The notes beneath the pieces are model-generated. The model was not told the origin of the DNA. It did no database searches and saw only the letters and a list, made by a program, of their open reading frames with translations. 36,244 nt of DNA from JAYVYM01 sp046593925 (GTDB taxonomy: Bacteria > Actinomycetota > Actinomycetes > Mycobacteriales > SCTD01), in assembly GCA_046593925.1 (NCBI GenBank), contig JBKJQN010000064.1, forward strand, positions 1-36,244. Reading direction: 5' to 3'. Of this stretch, positions 23,006 through 33,000 are shown piece after piece. Position numbers and translations under genes: made by a program. Positions within the stretch are counted from its first letter, which is position 1. Each line of letters starts with the position of its first letter.

Positions 23006-24616
23006 ATGAGCCAGGCACCGCAGGTCGATGGCGTCGAGGTCCGCGCGCCCTGGCGCGAGGGCTACGAGCAGGTGCTCACGGCTGATGCGCTGGGCCTGCT
23101 GGCGCGGCTGCAGCGCGAGCTCGGTCCGCGCCGCAGCGAGTTGCTGGCGGCCCGGTCCAGGCGCGACGCCGAGCTTGCTGCCGGGGCGCTGCCTGACTTC
23201 CGGCCCGAGACGGCCGACCTGCGCGGCGGTGACTGGCGGGTCCCGCCGCCGGCGCCTGGGCTGGTCGACCGCCGGGTCGAGATCACCGGCCCGACCGACC
23301 GCAAGATGGTCATCAACGCGCTCAACTGCGGTGCGAAGGTCTTCATGGCCGACTTCGAGGACAGCAACACCCCCACGTTCGACAACCTCGTGCAGGGTCA
23401 GCTCAACCTGCGCAACGCCTGGCTGCGGCAGATCGACTTCACCAGCGCGGAGGGCAAGTCGTACGCCCTGGCCGACACCGTCGCGACGCTGGTCGTACGC
23501 AACCGGGGCTGGCACCTGCCCGAGCGGCACGTGCTCGTCGACGGCGAGCCGGTGTCGGGGAGCCTGTTCGACTTCTGCCTCTACCTGACGACCAGCGGGC
23601 AGATCGCCATCGACAAGGGCTTCGGGCCGTACTTCTACCTGCCCAAGATGGAGAGCTACCTCGAGGCGCGGCTGTGGAACGACGCGTTCGTCCTCGCCCA
23701 GGAGGCGCTCGGCATCCCGCGCGGAACGATCCGGGCGACCTGCCTGATCGAGACGATCATGGGTGCGTTCGAGATGGAGGAGATCGTGTACGAGCTGCGT
23801 GAGCATTCCGCAGGCTTGAACGCCGGCCGCTGGGACTACATCTTCTCGATGATTAAGAAGTTCCGGACCCGCGGCGCGGAGTTCCAGCTGCCAGACCGGG
23901 CCGACGTGAAGATGACGGTGCCGTTCATGCGGGCGTACACCGAGCTGCTCGTCAAGACCTGTCACGCGCACGGCGCGCACGCGATCGGCGGAATGGCCGC
24001 CTTCATTCCCAACCGCAAGGACGCCGAGGTCAACGACGCGGCGCTGTCGGCCGTACGGGCCGACAAGACCCGCGAGGCCGATGACGGCTTCGACGGCTCC
24101 TGGGTCGCCCACCCCGACCTGGTGCCGGTGGCGCTGGAGGTGTTCGACGCCAAGCTCGGTGAGCGGCCCAACCAGCTCGACCGGCTGCGCGACGACGTAC
24201 ACGTGACCGCCGCCCAGCTGCTCGACGCGAAGTCCACCCCGGGCGCGGTGACGGAAGCAGGGGTGCGCAACAACGTCAGCGTCGGCATCCAGTACCTCGA
24301 ATCGTGGCTCCGGGGTGGGGGAGCGGTCGCTATCTTCAACCTCATGGAGGACGCCGCGACCGCCGAGATCAGCCGCTCGCAGATCTGGCAGTGGGTCCAC
24401 AACGGTGTGCAGACCGCCGAGGGCACGGCGATCACGCCCGACTGGGTGCGCCAGGTCGAGGACGAGGAGCTGGCCAAGGTGAGAGCCCTCGTCGGCGACG
24501 AGCGCTTCAGCGCCGGAAAATACGCCGAAGCCCGAGAGCTGTTCGAGCAGGTCGCGCTGGCCGACGACTTCGTGGAATTCCTCACCCTCCCGGCGTACGA
24601 GCGGCTCGACGCATGA
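23006..24616 (+). CDS. aceB: Malate synthase A
   Basis: Condenses glyoxylate with acetyl-CoA to malate and CoA; cytoplasmic. The 536-residue length fits the A form (G form is over 700). Seen: NCGAKVFMADFEDSNTPTF (about 105-123), GPYFYLPKMES, RATCLIETIMGAFEMEEI, the family signature REHSAGLNAGRWDYIFS (about 265-281) and a C-terminal RSQIWQWVHNG with the catalytic-loop neighbourhood. The start is ATG 23006 with GGAGGAGG at 22992-22999; a GTG one codon earlier is less likely. The stop overlaps the glcD ATG (ATGA), so this is the first gene of a glycolate/glyoxylate operon. Isocitrate lyase is not in the window, so the glyoxylate source here is probably glycolate oxidation. Confidence 0.95.
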   Translation: MSQAPQVDGVEVRAPWREGYEQVLTADALGLLARLQRELGPRRSELLAARSRRDAELAAGALPDFRPETADLRGGDWRVPPPAPGLVDRRVEITGPTDRKMVINALNCGAKVFMADFEDSNTPTFDNLVQGQLNLRNAWLRQIDFTSAEGKSYALADTVATLVVRNRGWHLPERHVLVDGEPVSGSLFDFCLYLTTSGQIAIDKGFGPYFYLPKMESYLEARLWNDAFVLAQEALGIPRGTIRATCLIETIMGAFEMEEIVYELREHSAGLNAGRWDYIFSMIKKFRTRGAEFQLPDRADVKMTVPFMRAYTELLVKTCHAHGAHAIGGMAAFIPNRKDAEVNDAALSAVRADKTREADDGFDGSWVAHPDLVPVALEVFDAKLGERPNQLDRLRDDVHVTAAQLLDAKSTPGAVTEAGVRNNVSVGIQYLESWLRGGGAVAIFNLMEDAATAEISRSQIWQWVHNGVQTAEGTAITPDWVRQVEDEELAKVRALVGDERFSAGKYAEARELFEQVALADDFVEFLTLPAYERLDA

Positions 24617-26091
24617 CCGCCGTGCTGGCCGCCCCACCGGCCTCCGCCCGGCTCGCCGAGGAGCTGCGACGCCGGATCGGGGCCGACAAGGTGCTGACCG
24701 ACCCTGCGCAGCTGCGCACGTACGAGTGCGACGGCCTCGCCACCTTCCGGACCCGGCCCGGAGTCGTGGTGCTCGCGAGCAACCGCGACGACGTCGTGCA
24801 GACCGTCCGGTTGTGCGCCGCTGCGGGGGTGCCCTTCGTGGCCCGCGGCTCGGGCACCGGGCTGTCCGGCGGCGCGATGCCGATCGTCGACGGCGTGCTG
24901 ATCGTGCTGTCCCGACTGCGACAGATCGTCTCGGTCGACCCTGACAACCAGCGCGTGGTCGTCGAGCCCGGGGTCATCAACCTGTGGGTCACCCGCGAGG
25001 CCGCGCCGCACGACCAGGCGTACGCGCCCGACCCGTCCTCGCAGCAGGTCTGCAGCATCGGCGGCAACGTCGCCGAGAACGCCGGCGGCGCGCACTGCCT
25101 GAAGTACGGCTTCACGGTCAACCACGTGATGGGCGCGGAAGTGGTGCTCTCGGGCGGCGAGGTCGTGCACCTGGGCGGCACCGCCCCGGAACACCCCGGC
25201 TACGACCTGCTCGGGGCCTTCATCGGCAGCGAGGGGACGCTCGGGATCACCACCGAGGTCACGCTGCGCACCGTCCGGGTCCCGGAGTCGGTGCAGACCA
25301 TGCTCGTCGGCTTCAGCAGCGTGGAGGACGCCGCGGGCGCGGTCAGTGACATCATCGCCGCCGGCATCCTGCCGGCCGCGATCGAGATGATGGACGCGCT
25401 CGCGATCGAGGCGGCGGAGGCGGCCGTCAAGTGTGGCTATCCGGCCGGGGCGGTCGCGGTGCTCATCATCGAGCTCGACGGGCCAGAGGTCGAGGTCAAC
25501 GCCCAGTTTGCCCAGGTCGAAGCCCTGTCGCAGGCGCGGCACGCCTTTGAGACCCGGATCGCCCAGGACGCCGCAGAGCGGGCGCTGATGTGGAAGGGCC
25601 GCAAGTCGGCCTTCGCCGCCGTCGGCCGGATCAGCCCGGCGTACTACGTACAGGACGGCGTGATCCCCCGCACCAAGCTGCCCGAGGTGCTCGCCGCCAT
25701 CGCCCGGCTGGCGCAGGAGGCGAAGGTCCGGGTGGCCAACGTCTTCCACGCCGGCGACGGCAACCTGCACCCGCTGATCCTGTTCGACGACGCCGTCCCC
25801 GGCGCTGCCCACGCCGCCGAGGAGCTGGGGTTCGCCATCCTGGACCTGTGCCTCGCCGCCGGCGGCAGCATCACCGGCGAGCACGGCGTCGGGGTGGAGA
25901 AGAAGTCCAAGATGTCGGCGCAGTTCACGCCGGAGGACCTCGACACGATGCAACTGGTGCGTTGCGCCTTTGACCCGGATGGCCTGGCCAACCCGGGCAA
26001 GCTGTTCCCGACGCCGCGGCTGTGCGGTGAGCGGCCCGGCATCCACACCGCTGCCGACACCCACGACCCGGCGCTCGGCGACGTGTTCTAG
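24613..26091 (+). CDS. glcD: Glycolate oxidase subunit GlcD (FAD-linked)
   Basis: FAD subunit of glycolate dehydrogenase, which oxidises glycolate (and often D-lactate) to glyoxylate. 492 residues. FAD_binding_4 domain at about 45-190 (PFVARGSGTGLSGGAMP, QVCSIGGNVAENAGGAHCLKYG, GSEGTLGITTEVTLR), and a C-terminal FAD oxidase domain at about 230-470 (NVFHAGDGNLHPLILFD, GSITGEHGVGVEKK). The start is ATG 24613 overlapping the aceB stop by four bases. The stop TAG at 26089-26091 lies inside the first unit of a 15-bp tandem repeat that also forms the start of glcE. A D-lactate dehydrogenase role is the main alternative; the malate synthase neighbour favours glycolate. Confidence 0.93.
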   Translation: MTAVLAAPPASARLAEELRRRIGADKVLTDPAQLRTYECDGLATFRTRPGVVVLASNRDDVVQTVRLCAAAGVPFVARGSGTGLSGGAMPIVDGVLIVLSRLRQIVSVDPDNQRVVVEPGVINLWVTREAAPHDQAYAPDPSSQQVCSIGGNVAENAGGAHCLKYGFTVNHVMGAEVVLSGGEVVHLGGTAPEHPGYDLLGAFIGSEGTLGITTEVTLRTVRVPESVQTMLVGFSSVEDAAGAVSDIIAAGILPAAIEMMDALAIEAAEAAVKCGYPAGAVAVLIIELDGPEVEVNAQFAQVEALSQARHAFETRIAQDAAERALMWKGRKSAFAAVGRISPAYYVQDGVIPRTKLPEVLAAIARLAQEAKVRVANVFHAGDGNLHPLILFDDAVPGAAHAAEELGFAILDLCLAAGGSITGEHGVGVEKKSKMSAQFTPEDLDTMQLVRCAFDPDGLANPGKLFPTPRLCGERPGIHTAADTHDPALGDVF

Positions 26092-26155
26092 GTGGCCGTG
26101 TTCTTGAGGGACGTGCTCTGGATGGACGCGCGCTCGATGGAGGTGTCCTAGGTGG
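26081..26155 (+). repeat. Degenerate 15-bp tandem repeat across the glcD-glcE junction
   Basis: Five 15-base units stand head to tail: ACGTGTTCTAGGTGG, CCGTGTTCTTGAGGG, ACGTGCTCTGGATGG, ACGCGCGCTCGATGG and AGGTGTCCTAGGTGG. The first and last each carry TAGGTG, giving the glcD stop (26089-26091) and the glcE start (26152). glcD, the repeat and glcE share one frame, so the units between would read as a 19-codon GTG-to-TAG mini-frame. The array probably arose by repeated duplication of a junction where glcD once abutted glcE. Confidence 0.8.
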
Positions 26156-27324
26156 TGACGGCGCAGCTGGTCGCCGGCTGGTCGGGCGCTGCCGCCGACG
26201 CGGTGAGCGGCGTGGTCCCCGGCCGGGTTGCCCGCCCGTCGTCTGCCCGCGAGGTTGCCGACGTGCTGCGCTCCACGACGGGGACCGTCGTCCCGGTCGG
26301 CGGCCGCAGCAAGACCGGCTGGGCGGCGCCGCCGACTTCGTGCGACCTGGCGCTCGACCTGACCGAGCTCGACCGCGTCCTGGAGCACGTCGCCGGTGAC
26401 CTGGTCGTCGTGGCCGAGGCGGGGGTGAGGCTCGACGCCCTGCAGGACCAGCTGGCCGACTCCGGTCAGATGCTGGCGCTCGACCCGCCCGAGCCGGGCG
26501 CAACCCTCGGCGGCATCGTCAGCGCCAACGCCTCCGGTCCACGGCGGCTGCGGTACGGCACGGTGCGCGACCTGCTGATCGGCGTGACCGTCGTGCTCGC
26601 CGACGGCACCACCGCGCGATCCGGTGGCAAGGTCGTCAAGAACGTCGCTGGCTACGACCTCGGCAAGCTCTACACGGGCGCGCATGGCAGCCTAGGAGTC
26701 GTCGTTTCGACGACCTGGCGGTTGCACCCGCTGCCGCCCGCCGCAGGGGCGGTGGTCGTGCCGGTACGCGACAGCGCGGACGCCGGCCGGCTCGCCCAGC
26801 TGCTGGTCAGGTCGACGATGACACCCTCGGCCACCGAGCTTCGGCGCGCTGACGGTGAGCTGTCGCTGCTGGTGCTTTTCGAGTCGATCCCGGAGTCCGT
26901 CGACGCGCAGGCCGCGGGGGCGATCACGCTGCTCGGGGGCGGCGAGCGGAGCGAGCAGCCGCCCTCGTGGTGGGGCCACCGTCCCGGTGGCGACGGCGAT
27001 CTGGTGCTGCGCCTGGCGTACGAGCCGTACGCCCTGCCCGCCGTGCTGGACGCGTTGCCCGCGTCGGCGGTCGTGCATGCCTCGACCGGTATCGGCGTGG
27101 CCTATGTCGCCCAGCCCGCACCGACCGGGCTCGCCGGCCTGGCCGGGCTCCGCGCCGCGCTTGCGCCGTTCGATGGCTCGGCGGTCGTGCTGGCTGCCCC
27201 CGCGGGCTCAGGAGTCGACCACTGGGGCCCGGCTCCCGACTCCTTCGCGCTCATGCAGCGCGTGAAGGACCGGTTCGACCCGGAGCGGCGGCTGTCGCCC
27301 GGACGTCTGCTGGGAGGCCTGTAG
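26152..27324 (+). CDS. glcE: Glycolate oxidase subunit GlcE (FAD-binding)
   Basis: Second flavin-type subunit of glycolate dehydrogenase, 390 residues. Seen: a FAD-binding half (about 25-195) with VPVGGRSKTGW, LDPPEPGATLGGIVSANASG, RRLRYGTVRDLLIGV and GGKVVKNVAGYDLGKLYTGAHG, the canonical GlcE segment, and a C-terminal region ending DRFDPERRLSPGRLLGGL. The start is GTG 26152, placed by the stop-start structure of the tandem repeat; GTG 26155 is an alternative one codon later. No strong Shine-Dalgarno is seen (GGAGG lies 8 bases up within the repeat, at about 26139-26143). The stop TAG overlaps the glcF GTG by one base. Confidence 0.92.
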   Translation: MVTAQLVAGWSGAAADAVSGVVPGRVARPSSAREVADVLRSTTGTVVPVGGRSKTGWAAPPTSCDLALDLTELDRVLEHVAGDLVVVAEAGVRLDALQDQLADSGQMLALDPPEPGATLGGIVSANASGPRRLRYGTVRDLLIGVTVVLADGTTARSGGKVVKNVAGYDLGKLYTGAHGSLGVVVSTTWRLHPLPPAAGAVVVPVRDSADAGRLAQLLVRSTMTPSATELRRADGELSLLVLFESIPESVDAQAAGAITLLGGGERSEQPPSWWGHRPGGDGDLVLRLAYEPYALPAVLDALPASAVVHASTGIGVAYVAQPAPTGLAGLAGLRAALAPFDGSAVVLAAPAGSGVDHWGPAPDSFALMQRVKDRFDPERRLSPGRLLGGL

Positions 27325-28898
27325 TGACCAGCCCGCCGGTGGAGCAGGGCTCCGCCGACCTCCCCGCGACCGGCGCCGACCGGGCGACCGATCAGGCCGC
27401 CGCCGGGGTGCTCGGCGCCCGCCGGCCGCTCGACCTGGGCCAGGGCGGCCCGGTCGCCGCGAGCGCACCGGGCGCCACGGTCGGCCTCGGCCTGCCAGGG
27501 ATCGGTCAGCCGCTGCAGCCGGCCTTCGACGGCCACCACCCGCCGGACGCCGCGCTTGTCGGCGACTGCGTGCACTGCGGCTTCTGCCTGCCGACCTGCC
27601 CGACGTACGTGCTGTGGGGCGAGGAGATGGACAGCCCGCGCGGGCGCATCGACATCATGAAGGCCGGCCTTGAGGGCGAGCCGTTCGACGACGCGAGCAT
27701 CCGGCACATCGACCAGTGCCTGGGCTGCATGGCCTGCGTCACGTCCTGCCCCTCCGGGGTGCAGTACGACAAGCTGATCGAGAGTACACGGGCGCAGCTC
27801 GAGCGGCGCGCCCCGCGACCGCGCGGCGAGGCGCTGCTCCGCGAGATGATCTACCGGCTGTTTCCGTACCCGCGCCGGCTGCGGGTCCTGCGCGGCCCGC
27901 TGCGGGCCTACCAGGCCAGCGGCCTGGGCCGGGTGCTCGCCAGGAGCGGCCTGCTGAGCCTGCTGCCAGCGGGGCTGCAGGCCATGGAGGCGCTGGCTCC
28001 GCGGCTCGGGCACGTCGAGCGGCTCCCGCTGCGCACGCCTGCCAGCGGCACCTCCCGGCGCACCGTCGGGTTGTTGACCGGGTGCGTCCAGGGCACCTTC
28101 TTCCCCGATGTCAATGCCGCGACGGTGCGGGTGCTGGCCGCCGAGGGCTGCGAGATCCTCGTCCCGCGGGCGCAGGGGTGCTGCGGCGCGCTGTCGGCGC
28201 ACGCCGGCCGCGAGGACGAGGCGATCGCCTTCGCCAAGAACGTCATCGAGGCGTTCGAGGGCGTCGACACGGTCGTGGTGAACGCCGCCGGCTGCGGCTC
28301 CAACCTCAAGGAGTACGGCCACCAGCTGCGTGACGAGCCGGGCTGGCCCGAGCGCGCACAGGCCCTGGCCGACAAGGCCCGCGACGTCACCGAGCTGCTG
28401 ATGGAGCTGCACGCCGACGGCGGCCCGGTCGCCGACCGGCACCCGCTGCCGATGACGGTCGCCTACCAGGACGCCTGCCACCTCGCCCACGCTCAGGGCA
28501 TCCGCGAACAGCCGCGCCGGCTGCTGCGCGACATCCCCGGCATCGAGCTGCGCGAGCTGGTCGAGGCGGAGATCTGCTGCGGCAGCGCCGGTACCTACAA
28601 CCTGTTGCACCCCGAGCCGGCCCGTGAGCTCGGCGAGCGCAAGGCCAGGGCGGTCCTCGACACCGGCGCGCAGGTGATGGTCACAGCCAACCCGGGCTGC
28701 TGGATGCAGGTCGCGACCACGCTGGCCGGGATGGGTGAGCGGCTGCCGGTCGCGCACACCGTGCAGGTCCTCGACGCCTCGATCCGGGGAGTCCCGGTGG
28801 AGCAGCTGCTGGCCCGCGCACTCGACGGTCCCGGGACCGTCGTGTCGAGCGCCGCATCCGGTTCTCCAGCGCGTAGGGTGCGCGCCCCGACCGACTAG
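27324..28898 (+). CDS. glcF: Glycolate oxidase iron-sulfur subunit GlcF
   Basis: Electron-transfer subunit of glycolate dehydrogenase, 524 residues. Two 4Fe-4S motifs: CVHCGFCLPTCPTY (C82, C85, C88, C92) and CLGCMACVTSCPSG (C132, C135, C138, C142). Two CCG domains follow, with AQGCCGALSAHAG and AEICCGSAGTYN. The N-terminal 80 residues are Ala/Gly/Pro-rich with no domain, making the protein about 100 residues longer than the usual GlcF; the first in-frame start GTG 27324 overlaps the glcE stop by one base and has GGGAGG upstream, so the extension seems to be real. The C-terminal tail after about 495 is also low complexity. The permease gene starts 10 bases after the stop. Confidence 0.94.
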   Translation: MTSPPVEQGSADLPATGADRATDQAAAGVLGARRPLDLGQGGPVAASAPGATVGLGLPGIGQPLQPAFDGHHPPDAALVGDCVHCGFCLPTCPTYVLWGEEMDSPRGRIDIMKAGLEGEPFDDASIRHIDQCLGCMACVTSCPSGVQYDKLIESTRAQLERRAPRPRGEALLREMIYRLFPYPRRLRVLRGPLRAYQASGLGRVLARSGLLSLLPAGLQAMEALAPRLGHVERLPLRTPASGTSRRTVGLLTGCVQGTFFPDVNAATVRVLAAEGCEILVPRAQGCCGALSAHAGREDEAIAFAKNVIEAFEGVDTVVVNAAGCGSNLKEYGHQLRDEPGWPERAQALADKARDVTELLMELHADGGPVADRHPLPMTVAYQDACHLAHAQGIREQPRRLLRDIPGIELRELVEAEICCGSAGTYNLLHPEPARELGERKARAVLDTGAQVMVTANPGCWMQVATTLAGMGERLPVAHTVQVLDASIRGVPVEQLLARALDGPGTVVSSAASGSPARRVRAPTD

Positions 28899-28908
28899 GA
28901 GCCCCGTT

Positions 28909-30681
28909 ATGGTGTTGGCCAGCTACCGCCAGGTCTACGACCCGGTCAGCTCCTCGCTGGGGCTGTCGTCCCTGCTGGCGATGCTGCCGCTGCTGACCCT
29001 GTTCGTGCTGCTCGGCGGGCTGCGGATGAAGGCCTGGACGGCCTCGCTGATCGCGCTCGTTGTCGCGCTGGTGATCGCCGTCGCCGTGTACTCGATGCCG
29101 GTCGGCGACGCGCTCAACAGCGGGCTGTGGGGGGCAGCGTTCGGCTTCTTCCCGATCCTGTGGATCGTGCTCAATGCGATCTGGGTCTACAACCTGACGG
29201 TCGAGACGGGGCACTTCGACGTGCTGCGCCGCTCGTTCGCCTCCATCAGCGACGACCAGCGCATCCAAGCCATCATCATCGCCTTCTGCTTCGGGGCGCT
29301 GATGGAGGCTCTGGCCGGCTTCGGTACGCCGGTCGCCATCAGCTCGGTGATGCTGATCGCGCTGGGCTTCCGGCCGATCAAAGCGGCCACGATCGCGTTG
29401 GTCGCCAACACCGCGCCGGTCGCGTTCGGCGCGCTCGCGGTCCCGATCACCACCCTGGCCGGCATCACCAAGCTGCCGGTCGACGACCTGGGCTCGATGG
29501 TCGGCCGGCAGACCCCGCTGCTCGCGGTCTTCGTACCGCTCGCGCTGGTCTACATCGTCGACGGCAGGCGCGGCCTGCGGCAGGTGTGGCCGCCCGCGCT
29601 GCTGTGCGGCGCCGTCTTTGCGATCTTCCAGTACCTCGCGTCCAACTACTGGTCGGTGCCGCTCACCGACATCATCGCGGCTCTCGCGAGCGCGCTCGCC
29701 GTGCTGGCCTTCACCCGGGTGTGGCACGCGAAGGAGGGCTACGTCGAGTCCGGCGACGACGGACCGGAGCCGACCGGTCGCCGGCTGCCGGTCGTCGCCG
29801 GGGGGAGTGAGGACGCCGACCCGGTCGCTGTCGCCCGGGCCCGCGCCGACGCCGGCCGGCAGGTGACCGACCCCCGGGCCGAGGTGCTGAAGGCGTACGC
29901 GCCGTACGCGATCATCATCGTGGTCTTCGTACTTGCCACCCGCACGGCGCTCGCCGGGGTGAAGAACGCCGCTGGCGCGGTCCTGCCGACGGCCATCGGT
30001 AAACACGACGGCACCGGCCTGGAGGCCGTCACCCGGGTGGTGGCCTGGCCCGGTCTGCACATCAGCGACAACACGGGCAAGGCTGTCGCCACCGCGTTCC
30101 GGCTCAACTACCTGTCGGCTGCCGGCACGCTGCTGCTGCTGTGCGGGTTGCTGACGATGGTCGTGCTGCGGGTCGGCCCAGCGAAGGCTCTGCACGCCTA
30201 CGTTCGTACGCTCGACCAGCTCAAGTACGCGATCCTCACGGTCATGCTCGTCCTGGCGCTGGCGTTCGTGATGAACCAGTCGGGTGAGACCAAGACGCTG
30301 GGGCTGTGGATGGCCGGCGCCGGCGGGCTGTTCGCCTTCCTGTCGCCGATCCTCGGGTGGCTGGGGGTCGCCGTCACCGGCTCCGACACCTCGTCGAACT
30401 CGCTGTTCGGCACCCTGCAGACGACCGCGGCGGCCAAGGCCGGCCTGTCGCCGACCCTGCTGGCCGCGGCCAACTCCTCCGGCGGCGTGCTCGGCAAGAT
30501 GATCTCGCCGCAAAACCTCGCGATCGCTGCCGCCGCAGTGGGGATGGAGGGCCGCGAGGGCGACCTGTTCCGTCGGGTGCTCGGCTGGAGCCTGGGGTTC
30601 CTGCTGTTCATGTGCGTACTGGTCTACCTGCAGAGCACGGCGCTGCTGGACTGGATGGTCACCGGGCCGCCGGTGCCCTGA
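28909..30681 (+). CDS. L-lactate permease family transporter (likely glycolate/lactate permease)
   Basis: A 590-residue inner-membrane symporter of the LctP/GlcA family, which takes up lactate or glycolate with protons. There are about twelve or more hydrophobic segments, beginning with LLAMLPLLTLFVLLGGL and ASLIALVVALVIAVAVYSM. Family signatures: FGALMEALAGFGTPVAISS, NTAPVAFGALAVPITTLAGIT, GWLGVAVTGSDTSSNSLFG and GGVLGKMISPQNLAIAAAAVG. A hydrophilic loop at about 280-325 is less conserved. The start is ATG 28909 with AGGAG seven bases upstream. Being downstream of glcDEF and aceB, glycolate is the most likely substrate (inference); LctP proteins accept both. It is probably the last gene of the operon. 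Confidence 0.92.
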   Translation: MVLASYRQVYDPVSSSLGLSSLLAMLPLLTLFVLLGGLRMKAWTASLIALVVALVIAVAVYSMPVGDALNSGLWGAAFGFFPILWIVLNAIWVYNLTVETGHFDVLRRSFASISDDQRIQAIIIAFCFGALMEALAGFGTPVAISSVMLIALGFRPIKAATIALVANTAPVAFGALAVPITTLAGITKLPVDDLGSMVGRQTPLLAVFVPLALVYIVDGRRGLRQVWPPALLCGAVFAIFQYLASNYWSVPLTDIIAALASALAVLAFTRVWHAKEGYVESGDDGPEPTGRRLPVVAGGSEDADPVAVARARADAGRQVTDPRAEVLKAYAPYAIIIVVFVLATRTALAGVKNAAGAVLPTAIGKHDGTGLEAVTRVVAWPGLHISDNTGKAVATAFRLNYLSAAGTLLLLCGLLTMVVLRVGPAKALHAYVRTLDQLKYAILTVMLVLALAFVMNQSGETKTLGLWMAGAGGLFAFLSPILGWLGVAVTGSDTSSNSLFGTLQTTAAAKAGLSPTLLAAANSSGGVLGKMISPQNLAIAAAAVGMEGREGDLFRRVLGWSLGFLLFMCVLVYLQSTALLDWMVTGPPVP

Positions 30682-30739
30682 CCGGGTCCCAGGGGTGCGG
30701 GTGGAGCAGGATGGGCACTCCCGCGCCGAAGGAGTGTCC

Positions 30740-31605
<866 letters not shown>

Positions 31606-31606
<1 letters not shown>

Positions 31607-33000
31607 TGGCGGTCGAGGGCGGCCTGCTCGGTCGCGAGATCGCGTTCTTCGACGCGCTGCGGGCCGCCGGTGTCCCGGTCGCCCTGTCCGAGCTGCTCGA
31701 CGCCACCCGGGCGATGGGTGTGGTCGACCTGCTCGACCGCGAGTCGCTGCGGCAGGCGTTCGCGGCCACCGCGGTCAAGCGGCCGCACCACCGGGCGACG
31801 TACGACCGGCTGTTCGACCTGTGGTGGCCGGCCGTCACGGGCGAGCCGACCATGGCGAAGCCGGTCGCCTTGCCGGGTGCGGACGGTGCCGACGGCGCTC
31901 CGGACACCGACGCGCTGCGGGATGCCCTGCGCGACCTGCTGATGAACGGTGACGAGGACGCGCTGCGCCGCTTCGCCCGCGAGGTCGTCAGCGACCTCGG
32001 CCGCGCGGACGCCTCGCCCGGCCGGCAGAACTGGTTCTCCTACCGCGTCCTGCGGGCGCTGTCGCCCGAAACACTGGTCACCTCGCTGCTCGAGCGGCTG
32101 CTGCAGGGCCAGGAGCGCGGCGGGCTGGCCGAGCGGGTCGCCCGGCAGACCGTGCAGGAGCGGATCCGGCAGTTCCAGGAGATGGTCGAGGCCGAGGTGC
32201 GCCGTCGCCTGGCCGAGGACCGCGGGGTGGAGCAGGTCAGCCGCACGGTCATCCAGCCGCTGGCCGAGCAGGTCGACTTCCTGCGCGCCAGCCGCGACGA
32301 CATGGCCGAGCTGCGCCGGCAGGTCTTCCCGCTGGCCCGCCGGCTCGCGACCCGACTGACCGCCCGCCGCCGGCTCGGACGCAGCGGCAAGCTGGACTTC
32401 CGCCGTACGGTCCGCGCGTCCTTGGGCACCGGCGGCGTCCCGATCGTCACGCACCACCGGCCGCACAAGCCGCACAAGCCCGAGCTGACCGTGATCTGCG
32501 ACGTCTCCGGCTCGGTGGCCGGTTTCGCGCACTTCACGCTGATGCTGGCGTACGCCCTGCGCGAACAGTTCACCAAGGTGCGGGCCTTCGCCTTCATCGA
32601 CACCTGCGACGAGGTCACCCGCTTCTTCACCCCCGGTGGCGACGTGGCGGACGCGCTGGCGCGGATGTCTGCAGAGGCCGAGCTGGTCTGGTTCGATGGC
32701 CACAGCGACTACGGGCACTCGCTTGAGGAGTTCGCGACCCGCTACCCCGACGCGGTCGGCCCGCGCACCTCCCTGCTGATCCTCGGGGACGCCCGCAACA
32801 ACTACCGGGCCACCGGGCTCGCGACGCTGAAGCAGCTGGTGGCGCAGTCCCGCCATGCCTACTGGCTCAACCCGGAACCGCAGGCCTACTGGAGCTCGGG
32901 TGACAGCGCGGTCGCGCAGTACGGCGAGGTGATCGAGATGGTCGAGGTGCGTAACGCGGTCCAGCTCGAGGACTTCGTACAGCGGCTGCTTCCCCAGTAG
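31606..33000 (+). CDS. VWA-domain protein, CoxE-like
   Basis: A 464-residue protein whose C-terminal half is a von Willebrand A domain of the CoxE type (about 290-460), with the metal-ion site DVSGS (299-303) and a later SLLILGDARNNY. The N-terminal half is helical and charged, with a run of leucine-rich helices at about 100-270 (EAEVRRRLAEDRGVEQVS). No signal or membrane segment, so cytoplasmic. It is coupled to the MoxR ATPase upstream (TGATG). CoxE/MoxR pairs are known to help mature metalloenzymes such as CO dehydrogenase; no such enzyme is in this window. Its stop overlaps the nadD GTG by one base (TAGTG). Confidence 0.88.

Noticed and set aside
26092..26151. 19-codon gene between glcD and glcE
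   Set aside because: It is made of degenerate 15-bp repeat units in frame and has no ribosome binding site of its own; better treated as a repeat.
23962..26685. 907-codon open frame on the minus strand
   Set aside because: Antisense to aceB, glcD and glcE, which have clear family motifs; the translation is Arg/His/Gly/Asp-rich without domains. Long antisense frames are normal at this GC content.
28681..30513. 610-codon open frame on the minus strand
   Set aside because: Antisense to glcF and the permease; low-complexity Arg/Gln/Asp composition and no motif.
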